Origin: Enterococcus dispar ATCC 51266
GTDB lineage: Bacteria > Bacillota > Bacilli > Lactobacillales > Enterococcaceae
Length of the DNA stretch: 64,000 nucleotides
NCBI RefSeq assembly: GCF_000406945.1
Contig: NZ_KE136354.1
Span: 2,550,560-2,614,559, forward strand
Direction of reading: 5' to 3'
Both the position numbers and the translations under genes were made by a program. Under the pieces are notes generated by a model that worked only from the letters and a program-made list of their open reading frames with translations, was not told the DNA's origin and did no database searches. Position 1 is the first letter of the stretch. Every line of letters begins with the position of its first letter. Below are positions 38,248-45,027 of the stretch, piece after piece.

Positions 38248-38411
38248 TATCTACTCAAGGCATGACGTAATACTTGTTTTTGCCAAGCATTTTCGTAATG
38301 AGCCAATTGTTCATGATAGTTGCGTGTTCCTTTTTGAATCCGGACTTGCATGAATTTGATCAAGAGTAAAAATGCGGTGATGATACCAAATAAAAGAATA
38401 AATTGTAACAT
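38247..38411 (-). CDS. Small single-span membrane protein
   Basis: A 54-residue ORF starting MLQFILLFGIITAFLLLIKF, one membrane helix, then a basic/aromatic cytoplasmic tail (QKGTRNYHEQLAHYENAWQK). The ribosome site is strong (CAGGAGGTGAGG), 8 bp before the ATG. It ends in the shared terminator. Not recognised as a known family; conserved small proteins of this shape are common in Enterococcus. Divergent from the Crp/Fnr-type regulator gene, whose promoter palindrome lies about 50 bp upstream. Confidence 0.7.
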   Translation of the reverse strand: MLQFILLFGIITAFLLLIKFMQVRIQKGTRNYHEQLAHYENAWQKQVLRHALSR

Positions 38412-38461
38412 CTTCCTCACCTCCTGAAACTAGTTTACCGTCTTTTGGTTTTCTTCTAATA

Positions 38462-38473
38462 GGACATATGTCA
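38462..38473. promoter_or_regulatory. Palindromic operator upstream of the Crp/Fnr-type gene
   Basis: GGACATATGTCA, inverted repeat GACATATGTC. It overlaps a -10-like CATAAT (38472-38477). An almost identical site follows the gene (39163-39174). Confidence 0.5.
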
Positions 38474-38500
38474 TAATGAAAAGGATTGGAGGCGGATACA

Positions 38501-39160
38501 TTGCAAAAAAAGTTACTAAATGCAAAACAAGAACAAATTTTGACCCAGTGGAACTTGGCAAAAGATTGTTTGCGAGGATGTGAAGTATGGCAATTTGAGC
38601 AAAGAGAAACGATTATTACGCAAGGTGCATTATTAGATCGTTTACTTTTTGTATTGGGGGGCAAAGCTAAAGTCTGTACTTTAGCAGATAATGGAAAAAA
38701 TTTAGTTTTGGCCTATTATATTTCAGATGGCATCATTGGGGATATGGAGTTTGCGATGAAAAAAGACGAAGCGGCTACAACCATGGTGGCACTTTCTAAT
38801 TTTCAGTGTATTGCCCTTCCAATTTTGCCTAATGAAACGTATTTGCGCCAAAATAGTCTTTTTATCAACACAATGGCCAAAGGTTTAGCAGAAAAGTTAC
38901 AATTAAGTTCAGAAAATTTTTTATCGGCGGCTTTTTATCCGGGGAAACAACGTTTATGTGGTTACATCTTACAGTCGGCTTATAAAAACTTCTTTACAGA
39001 TAATCTAACAGATGTGGCAGCTACAATTGGGATGAGCTATCGTCATATGTTTCGCTTGCTAAATGATTTAATAACAGCAGGTGTCTTGCAAAAGGCAGAG
39101 GGGGGTTATGAAATCATTCAGCCCGCGCAATTAAAAAATTTCGCTAACGGCTATTTGTAG
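38501..39160 (+). CDS. Crp/Fnr-family transcriptional regulator
   Basis: A 219-residue protein. The N-terminal cyclic-nucleotide-binding-like beta roll has RETIITQGALLDRLLFVLGGKAKVCTL and DGIIGDMEFAMKKDEAATTMVA. The C-terminal winged helix has NLTDVAATIGMSYRHMFRLLNDLITAGVL. It resembles the YeiL group. The start is TTG 38501 set by GGAGG 8 bp upstream; TTG 38486 would include the ribosome site in the gene. No Fe-S Cys cluster motif is evident, so it is not a classical Fnr. Likely autoregulated through the flanking palindromes. Confidence 0.85.
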   Translation: MQKKLLNAKQEQILTQWNLAKDCLRGCEVWQFEQRETIITQGALLDRLLFVLGGKAKVCTLADNGKNLVLAYYISDGIIGDMEFAMKKDEAATTMVALSNFQCIALPILPNETYLRQNSLFINTMAKGLAEKLQLSSENFLSAAFYPGKQRLCGYILQSAYKNFFTDNLTDVAATIGMSYRHMFRLLNDLITAGVLQKAEGGYEIIQPAQLKNFANGYL

Positions 39161-39162
39161 TG

Positions 39163-39174
39163 GGACATATGTCC
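39163..39174. promoter_or_regulatory. Second palindromic operator, just past the Crp/Fnr-type gene
   Basis: GGACATATGTCC, a perfect 12-bp palindrome two bases after the stop codon. It lies about 90 bp before the next promoter. Confidence 0.5.
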
Positions 39175-39264
39175 TAGCGGTAAAAACTGTGACAACTTTA
39201 TTTTTTTATTGGGATAATCCAGCTAGCCGCTGATTTTAGTGCCAAATATTGTGAAGCGCATTTA

Positions 39265-39293
39265 TTGTTCTGTCGTCTTATTACAGCTAAAAT
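39265..39293 (+). promoter_or_regulatory. Candidate promoter of the 39325-40455 gene pair
   Basis: TTGTTC (39265-39270), 17-bp spacer, TAAAAT (39288-39293). Confidence 0.5.
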
Positions 39294-39324
39294 GAAAGCA
39301 AATAAATAAAATGGGGGCGCTGTG

Positions 39325-40095
39325 ATGAATTTAAATCTTACGCTAACACTTACTGATGAGCTTACAGAAATCAATTGGGAAAAATGGCAAAATCATTTGT
39401 ATTTTGTTCCAGAAACGAAACTTTTACCAAAGGTAGACCGGGGCATTTATTTAACAACAGCAGACAAACAAATACAGACAGCCGAACTTGAAAGTAAAAA
39501 GTCAGCTAGCCAGGATATGATTGTGATTGAAGTCCCTTGGGAAATGGAGCCGGTACTTTTGCTGCAACAGCTATTAAATGTGTGGGAAGAAAATGGCTTA
39601 AAGGTGACTACTCAAAAAACAGCTGAAAAAATTCCCAGCAATCAATATGACAATTTATCCGCCTTTCAAAGTGACCTTTTTGCTGTGCTGAGTTTTTTAG
39701 GCTATCCAATGAAAAAAGTGAAAAGAAAACCTGCCAAAGCACAACATCGTTGGAATAAAAAAGTTAGTGAAGTTGTTTTTCATATTGATTATGAAGGGGC
39801 TAAAGGAAAAGCCATTTGGCGTAAGCGCAATGAACTTGTCTTGTTAAAAGGCGCAGTTTTAAAAGCAGAGGCTCCTATGAATAAAGATGGTAGTGCTGGT
39901 TTTGCTGTTCGTTTTACCAATCAATTACGGGATGAAAATGCTGATAAAATAAAAGATTTTGTGACAACAGATGAGATTGTTTTTAAAAGTGTCAACGAAT
40001 TGGGCAACTTCTTATATTTCGCTGGTACTAATAGTTGGCTGGTTTTAAAAGATGATAAGGGCAATACCATTGATAGTTATACAGTGGTGAAATAG
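39325..40095 (+). CDS. Protein of unknown function
   Basis: 256 residues starting MNLNLTLTLTDELTEINWEK, no signal peptide or membrane helix. The middle is basic (MKKVKRKPAKAQHRWNKKVSE). The C-terminal third (LLKGAVLKAEAPMNKDGS, then TTDEIVFKSVNELGNFLYFAGTN) reminds me of the DUF4357-type module found after nucleic-acid enzymes, but no enzyme domain is attached. The start is ATG 39325 behind GGGGGCG; GTG 39322 is next to it. Precedes the DUF2200 gene by 9 bp, so the two form an operon. Confidence 0.6.
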   Translation: MNLNLTLTLTDELTEINWEKWQNHLYFVPETKLLPKVDRGIYLTTADKQIQTAELESKKSASQDMIVIEVPWEMEPVLLLQQLLNVWEENGLKVTTQKTAEKIPSNQYDNLSAFQSDLFAVLSFLGYPMKKVKRKPAKAQHRWNKKVSEVVFHIDYEGAKGKAIWRKRNELVLLKGAVLKAEAPMNKDGSAGFAVRFTNQLRDENADKIKDFVTTDEIVFKSVNELGNFLYFAGTNSWLVLKDDKGNTIDSYTVVK

Positions 40096-40104
40096 GAGAA
40101 AGAA

Positions 40105-40455
40105 ATGTCAGAGCGTATTTTTAAAATGCCTTTTGCGAATGTTTATCCTTTATATATCAGTAAGGCAGAAAAAAAGGGACGGACAAAAGCTGAAGTGGAT
40201 GAAATTATTATGTGGTTAACAGGTTTTAGTTATGAGCAATTGTTAGCTGAACTGGCCAATAAGACAGATTTTGCGACCTTTTTTGCGCATGCGCCGCAAA
40301 TAAATCCTGCGGCAAATTTAATTAAAGGAGTGATCTGTGGGGTGCGGGTTGAAGAAATTGAAGACCCTCTCATGCAAAAAATTCGGTATTTAGATAAATT
40401 AATTGATGAGTTGGCCAAAGGAAAGGCATTAAAAAAAATCTTGCGTAGTAATTAG
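40105..40455 (+). CDS. DUF2200 family protein
   Basis: 116 residues. The N-terminus [32 protein letters not shown] and [10 protein letters not shown], then [44 protein letters not shown], match the DUF2200 family as I know it. The family is widespread, small and soluble, with no established function. AGGAGAAAG before the ATG. Confidence 0.8.
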   Translation: MSERIFKMPFANVYPLYISKAEKKGRTKAEVDEIIMWLTGFSYEQLLAELANKTDFATFFAHAPQINPAANLIKGVICGVRVEEIEDPLMQKIRYLDKLIDELAKGKALKKILRSN

Positions 40456-40514
40456 GTTGTCTTCCACAGCAATCCGTTATATCAAAAAGCACTTGCAATG
40501 AAAGAGGTAGAGAG

Positions 40515-41033
40515 ATGAAAATTGCGATTTTAGGATATTCTGGTAGTGGGAAGTCGACTTTAGCTGCTTATTTAGGTAAGCAGTATCACACGCCTTGTTT
40601 ACATTTGGATCAAATACAATTTACTGCGAATTGGCAAACACGCTCAGATGCTGCTGCTAAAGCGATGGTCACGAATTTCATGAAAAAGTCAGACTGGATT
40701 ATTGAGGGCAATTATACGCGCTACTTTCAGGCTGAACGTTTAGAACAAGCAGATCAAATTATTCTATTACTTTTTCCTCGTCATGCATCCCTTTGGCGCG
40801 TATTTAAGCGCACGATACGCTACTATCATAAAACACGACCGGATATGGCCGAAAATTCTCCTGAACATTTTAGTTGGGATTTTTTTTGGTGGATTATTTG
40901 GGAAGGGCGTAGCAAATCTGTAAAAAAACATTACCAAGAAATTGGCACGCAATATTCCCAAAAGGTGGTTGTTATTCAAAACCAGCGTCAACTGGCTGAA
41001 TTTTATAAATTGGCTTTACAAAGGAGTGACTAA
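40515..41033 (+). CDS. P-loop nucleotide kinase-like protein (DNA topology modulation/FlaR-like)
   Basis: 172 residues. Walker A is GYSGSGKST at the N-terminus, followed by HLDQIQFTANWQTR, DWIIEGNYTRYF and a basic RTIRYYHKTRPDM, as in proteins annotated as FlaR or adenylate-kinase-like. They probably phosphorylate a small molecule; the topology role is doubtful. Ribosome site AAAGAGGTAGAG. The stop touches the ATG of the deaminase gene (TAAATG), so the two are co-translated. Confidence 0.75.
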   Translation: MKIAILGYSGSGKSTLAAYLGKQYHTPCLHLDQIQFTANWQTRSDAAAKAMVTNFMKKSDWIIEGNYTRYFQAERLEQADQIILLLFPRHASLWRVFKRTIRYYHKTRPDMAENSPEHFSWDFFWWIIWEGRSKSVKKHYQEIGTQYSQKVVVIQNQRQLAEFYKLALQRSD

Positions 41034-41420
41034 ATGGAATTTGTCGAATTAAAAAAAATAGCCCAACAGACAATAGCCCCTCGAACTACTGGCCGTAATT
41101 GTGAAGTGGGGCATGTAGCTTGTGCACTTCTAACAATGGACAATCATGTTTATACTGGTGTTTCCTTAGACTTGCCTTGTGGAATTGGTTTTTGTGCGGA
41201 ACATAGTGCTGTCGCGGCTATGATTACCGCTAAAGAAAGCCAAATTAGAAAAATTGTGGCTGTCTATCAAGATGGCAGTATTTTAGCACCTTGCGGTCGG
41301 TGTCGAGAATTACTCAGCCAAGTGGATGATAATAATCTGAACTGTGAGATTTTATTAACGTCTGGTCCGGTAACACTGGAAAAATTATTACCCACAAGAT
41401 GGGATGAAAATCGCTACTAA
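41034..41420 (+). CDS. Cytidine deaminase-like zinc enzyme
   Basis: 128 residues. Zinc ligands and catalytic Glu region: FCAEHSAVAAM (Cys-Ala-Glu) and PCGRCREL (CxxC). NCEVGHVACALLTMDNHVYTGVSLDL is the substrate-binding strand. It belongs to the small tetrameric CDA type, near blasticidin-S deaminases. Substrate could be cytidine or a related nucleoside. Co-transcribed with the P-loop gene. Confidence 0.85.
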   Translation: MEFVELKKIAQQTIAPRTTGRNCEVGHVACALLTMDNHVYTGVSLDLPCGIGFCAEHSAVAAMITAKESQIRKIVAVYQDGSILAPCGRCRELLSQVDDNNLNCEILLTSGPVTLEKLLPTRWDENRY

Positions 41421-41424
41421 ATTG

Positions 41425-41497
41425 AAAAAACACCCAAATCCCCAACACGGCTAAGGTCAGATTCTTACCGCTAACTGTGAAGGTTTTGGGTGTTTTT
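41425..41497. terminator. Bidirectional terminator
   Basis: Arms AAAAAACACCCAAA (about 41425-41438) and TTTGGGTGTTTTTT (about 41484-41497), with a 45-nt loop. It serves the deaminase and the converging anti-sigma gene. Confidence 0.7.
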
Positions 41498-42589
41498 TTA
41501 TTTTTCGGCAGGATAGTGAACACCAGGTAGTTGTGCGCTTTGGCTAGTAAGTGGAAAGACATCTACTTCAGTAATGTAAGCGCTTTTTATCGCTTCGTTT
41601 TGTAAGATTTTTTCTAGTTCAAAAGCTGGTAAACGTAAAGTAGCGCCATAAATTTTAATGCCATTTTTTTCCACCTCTTGTAAGATGTTTTTTAGCGTTG
41701 GTTTTTGCAGCAAATGCGTATCTTGGGCTAGAAAAATCTCATTTTCAATTAGATAGTTAAGGATTGATTTAAAATGAGTCGTTTGTCTTTTTTCTTCAGA
41801 CCAGTTATTTTGTTTATCATCGACTAGAGAGCCGATTAAGAGGGGGAAATCTTGATTTAATTTTTTCTCATTGGTAATCGCGACACTAATTCCCGAAAAA
41901 CTGACAGAAGGAGCATAGCCCACTACCATTGGCGCTTCATTTTTATCAACTGCCTTTTGTGGGGGGCGAACAGCTTGCCATAATGTTTCTGCACCAGTAG
42001 TGGTGATATTCAGCCAGTCTGAATAATCTGAAATGCTTTTATCTTCTTTAAATGCAAGATCGACGGTCACATAAGTACTTTTTGGTAAAGGTTTGATATT
42101 TTCCAACAAATTACTTTTGCTAAGATTACTGTCAGCTGACGCTATTTTATCTGGGTGGAATTGGCTAGCTGATGCTACTTCTTGGTTAAAAATAGGAGAG
42201 ATGGGATAGAAATTATTATCGTAGTGGCACTTGTTGCGCTTTATTTCTAACCCTCTAAACCCCACTACCTTATTACTATATTTTGGACTATAAGTTTCTT
42301 TAATTTGATAGGTACCAATGCCAGTTTTATCTATTGTCAAATCACTCATCTCGTAACTGGGTAAGGTTAGTTCGTTGTAAATTTGCCGATTAAAAAGGTA
42401 CTGATTGTTAGCTAAATACGCGTTTTTGCTGGTTGGATTATAAAAGAATTGGTTTAAAATTTTAGGTGCTGACCAAAATAAGCCGAGGGTTAAAAAGGCT
42501 GCAATGGTGACAAGAAGTAAATTTTTTTGCTGATTTTTTTTCTTAATATTTTTTTGGATCTTTTCAAAATCAAAATTTTGTGGTTTCAT
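41498..42589 (-). CDS. Anti-sigma factor, sigma-factor-regulator type
   Basis: 363 residues. A cytoplasmic N-terminus of about 25 residues, one membrane helix (LLLVTIAAFLTLGLFW) and a large extracellular part. N-terminal FNRQIYNELTLPSYEMSDLTI and C-terminal IYGATLRLPAFELEKILQNEAIKSAYITEVDVF suggest the Sigma_reg_N/Sigma_reg_C families. It would hold the ECF sigma factor at the membrane until a signal arrives. Its start overlaps the sigma gene by 20 bp. Different from RsiV, which carries a lysozyme-sensing domain. Confidence 0.75.
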   Translation of the reverse strand: MKPQNFDFEKIQKNIKKKNQQKNLLLVTIAAFLTLGLFWSAPKILNQFFYNPTSKNAYLANNQYLFNRQIYNELTLPSYEMSDLTIDKTGIGTYQIKETYSPKYSNKVVGFRGLEIKRNKCHYDNNFYPISPIFNQEVASASQFHPDKIASADSNLSKSNLLENIKPLPKSTYVTVDLAFKEDKSISDYSDWLNITTTGAETLWQAVRPPQKAVDKNEAPMVVGYAPSVSFSGISVAITNEKKLNQDFPLLIGSLVDDKQNNWSEEKRQTTHFKSILNYLIENEIFLAQDTHLLQKPTLKNILQEVEKNGIKIYGATLRLPAFELEKILQNEAIKSAYITEVDVFPLTSQSAQLPGVHYPAEK

Positions 42590-43088
42590 CTTGTAAAATC
42601 TCCTTTAATTTTTGTCGGCTGCGATACATTTTTATTTTGACTTGTCCCAGCGATAAATTTGTAAAAGTTGCAATCTCTTTTGTCGGCCAATCTAAAAAGT
42701 AAAATAGATAGAGTAACTCTCTTTCAGGAGCAGAAAGCAGATAAAGTGCTTGATAGAGCCTATTCTTTTTTTCACTATGTAAAAGTTGTTCCAAAGGTGA
42801 GGCTGAAGAATTTAAAATTACTTGTGACTTTGCCTGCTCAAAAGAGGTCATTTGCCACCGCTTTTTCTGACGTTGTTCGTCTAGGTAACGATTTTTAATC
42901 ACTCTTAAAAGCCAAAACTTTATCATATCTTTGGTTAAGTTATCTAATGACTTGACCAGTTGATAAAAAGCTTCACTCACTAAATCTTCGGCTAATGCAG
43001 CATCTTTGGTTAGACTAAAAGCATAAAGCCAGCATTCTTTAGCGTATTGTTCATATAAAATAGCCAGTTCTGGCTTCATCTTTTTCAC
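42570..43088 (-). CDS. ECF-type RNA polymerase sigma factor
   Basis: 172 residues. Region 2: LYEQYAKECWLYAFSLTKDAALAEDLVSEAFYQL and MIKFWLLRVIKNRYLDEQRQKKR. Region 4: LYLLSAPERELLYLFYFLDWPTKEIATFTNLSLGQVKIKMYRSRQKL. It directs transcription of an envelope-stress type regulon, held in check by the membrane protein encoded next. A promoter of ECF type lies 15-40 bp upstream. No region 3, as expected for the class. Confidence 0.92.
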   Translation of the reverse strand: MKKMKPELAILYEQYAKECWLYAFSLTKDAALAEDLVSEAFYQLVKSLDNLTKDMIKFWLLRVIKNRYLDEQRQKKRWQMTSFEQAKSQVILNSSASPLEQLLHSEKKNRLYQALYLLSAPERELLYLFYFLDWPTKEIATFTNLSLGQVKIKMYRSRQKLKEILQDETTKF

Positions 43089-43102
43089 CCCTTCGCTTTA
43101 AA

Positions 43103-43128
43103 AACGTTTCTCTTACTGTTTGGTTACA
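43103..43128 (-). promoter_or_regulatory. ECF-type autoregulatory promoter of the sigma/anti-sigma operon
   Basis: On the minus strand TGTAAC (43128-43123), 16-bp spacer, CGTT (43106-43103). AAC...CGT at 16-17 bp is the usual ECF sigma pattern. It lies 15 bp before the start codon, so the leader would be extremely short. Confidence 0.5.
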
Positions 43129-43271
43129 TAATTTCTTTAATTTTAACATTTCTTTTAACTTTTATTGGAAAGGCTATTTTGAAGGGCGCATACAGGTATA
43201 AAAACAAGATGTTTGTTACACTGATTTTAAGTAGAAACTAAAGTGATCTATTTTAAAAAGGGTGTGGAAGT

Positions 43272-44297
43272 ATGACAGGAAAAATTGCGGCGGTGGGTTT
43301 TTATGAAGGTCTGCCAATTAATGATCCAAATAGCTTTCAAGATGTCACAGTGCCGCGTTCGCAACCTTTGTCCAATGATTTGCTAGTAGCTGTCAGAGGA
43401 GTTTCGGTAAATCCTATAGATACGAAGTTACGCCAAAAAGCTCAAAAAGCGCTCACCCCTCAAATTTTAGGTTTTGATGCTGTGGGTGAAGTAGTAGCAA
43501 CAGGTGCCAATGTACATGATATTCAAATAGGTGACAGGGTCTACTATGCCGGGACAACGAAACGTGCTGGCAGCAATCAAGCCTTGCAATTAGTTGACCG
43601 CCGTATTTGTGCTTTAGCCCCTAAAACTTTGACTGATGCCCAAGCTGCTGCTATTCCCTTAACCGCTTTAACTGCTTACGAATTACTCTTTGAAAAATTC
43701 GGGTTAATTGCCAAAAAGAATGCCAATGAAGGGAAAAATATTCTCATTATTAACAGTGGCGGCGGTGTGGGATCAATGATGAGTCAATTGGCACATTGGG
43801 CTGGCTTGACTGTTTATGGCACGAGTAGTCCCGATAATTTTGAATGGTTACATTATAATCAGGTTGATTTTCCGGTTGATTATCATGGTGATCCAAAAAA
43901 AAAATTAGCGGCTAGCGGAATAGAAAAATTCGATTACATTGCGGTCCTCTATGCCATTACGCCTTATTTTGATGCAATCAGTGATTTAATTGCACCTTTA
44001 GGTCATGTAGGGACGATTGTAGAAGTGGAAGAACCCTTACCATTAGTGACTTGGAAAAATTTATCGGTCAGTTTTGATTGGGAATATGTGTTTGCTAAAA
44101 CCGATTTTAATCGTGATATTGCTACTCAAGGCAGAATTTTAGCTCATGTGGCGCAATTGGTAGATAAAGGAGAACTTCACACAACGTTAACCCAAACCAT
44201 TACTGGAGGTATCAATGCGGCAAATTTGAGAAAAGCTACTGCTTTAGTAGAAGCAGGCCATATGATTGGCAAGGTGGTTGTGACAGGACCTTTTTAA
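43272..44297 (+). CDS. Zinc-independent MDR-family alcohol dehydrogenase/quinone oxidoreductase
   Basis: 341 residues. The N-terminal GroES-like part has VRGVSVNPIDTKLRQK and ILGFDAVGEVVATGANVHDIQIGDRVYYAG. The NAD(P)-binding Rossmann motif is NSGGGVGSMMSQLAHWAGLTVYGT. The zinc-site Cys/His residues of true alcohol dehydrogenases are missing, so it is closest to the ZADH/quinone oxidoreductase branch (SA1988-like). Physiological substrate unknown. Starts 183 bp from the divergent sigma operon. Confidence 0.85.
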   Translation: MTGKIAAVGFYEGLPINDPNSFQDVTVPRSQPLSNDLLVAVRGVSVNPIDTKLRQKAQKALTPQILGFDAVGEVVATGANVHDIQIGDRVYYAGTTKRAGSNQALQLVDRRICALAPKTLTDAQAAAIPLTALTAYELLFEKFGLIAKKNANEGKNILIINSGGGVGSMMSQLAHWAGLTVYGTSSPDNFEWLHYNQVDFPVDYHGDPKKKLAASGIEKFDYIAVLYAITPYFDAISDLIAPLGHVGTIVEVEEPLPLVTWKNLSVSFDWEYVFAKTDFNRDIATQGRILAHVAQLVDKGELHTTLTQTITGGINAANLRKATALVEAGHMIGKVVVTGPF

Positions 44298-44351
44298 AAA
44301 TGTTATTGTTATTTTTAAAAGATTAAAATAGGAATTCGCATTTTCTAAATT

Positions 44352-44380
44352 TTAACAATATGTTTTATACTATTTATATA
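44352..44380 (+). promoter_or_regulatory. Candidate promoter of the small membrane protein genes
   Basis: TTAACA (44352-44357), 17-bp spacer, TATATA (44375-44380). The leader to 44552 would be about 165 nt, T-rich and without clear structure. Confidence 0.35.
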
Positions 44381-44551
44381 GTAACAAGGAAATTAGTAGG
44401 GTATAGATTATTTTATAATTGTTTTACATGTTTTTTTGTGGCAGTAATTTGTGACGGGGAATTGTAATTTTTTTGTTATGTCTTGATGCTGTTTTGAATA
44501 ATTGAGTAAATTTTTTTGCTTTGTGGGTGGTTTGAAAACGGAGGATTCGTC

Positions 44552-44662
44552 ATGGAACAAAGAAAAATAATTGGGAAAATCCTACAAGTTATTCTTGCGA
44601 TTATTTTAGGATTATTTGCTTATTGGGTATTAATAGTATTAACTGGTGGAACCACACTATAA
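44552..44662 (+). CDS. Very small membrane protein, 36 residues
   Basis: Starts MEQRKIIGKILQVILAIILG, one long hydrophobic helix, ends TGGTTL. Ribosome site ACGGAGGA 9 bp upstream. It ends 23 bp before a second small membrane protein gene, so the two probably form an operon. No family recognised. The good ribosome site and coding-like helix support translation. Confidence 0.6.
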   Translation: MEQRKIIGKILQVILAIILGLFAYWVLIVLTGGTTL

Positions 44663-44684
44663 AATGATAAAGCGAGGAGTAAAA

Positions 44685-44846
44685 ATGGGGAAGGTTCAGC
44701 GATATTTTGGATTAACGTTATTAGGTTTTCTACTCGTATATTTTTATGATTTTCGTGATTGGCGTCTTTTTTTACTTTTAGGTCTCCCAGCGGCTTTGAC
44801 CGGCTACTTTCTAGCCGCGCACCATCGACGCGAATTTGTTAAATAA
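44685..44846 (+). CDS. Small membrane protein, 53 residues
   Basis: Starts MGKVQRYFGLTLLGFLLVYF. Two hydrophobic stretches separated by YDFRDWR, and a basic end HHRREFVK. Ribosome site GCGAGGAG 6 bp before the ATG. In-frame ATG codons upstream (44646, 44664) overlap the preceding small gene. No family recognised. Followed by a strong terminator. Confidence 0.6.
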   Translation: MGKVQRYFGLTLLGFLLVYFYDFRDWRLFLLLGLPAALTGYFLAAHHRREFVK

Positions 44847-44905
44847 TGAAAAGGGATTCAATGTTAAAAATGCGTGTAACAGAACTATTTTTAAGAAATT
44901 TAAAC

Positions 44906-44976
44906 AAAAATGGAATGGTTGAAAAGTTAAGTTAAAATGGGATTTTCCTTAACTTTGAGCAATTCCATTTTTTTTA
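44906..44976 (+). terminator. Terminator after the small membrane protein genes
   Basis: Long imperfect hairpin: AAAAATGGAATGGTTGAAAAG with TTAAG, then CTTAA to GAGCAATTCCATTTTTTTT. Confidence 0.7.
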
Positions 44977-45027
44977 TGCGCTCTTTCCCATATAATGAGC
45001 TTGAAACTAACTAAAAGGAAGTCGCTT

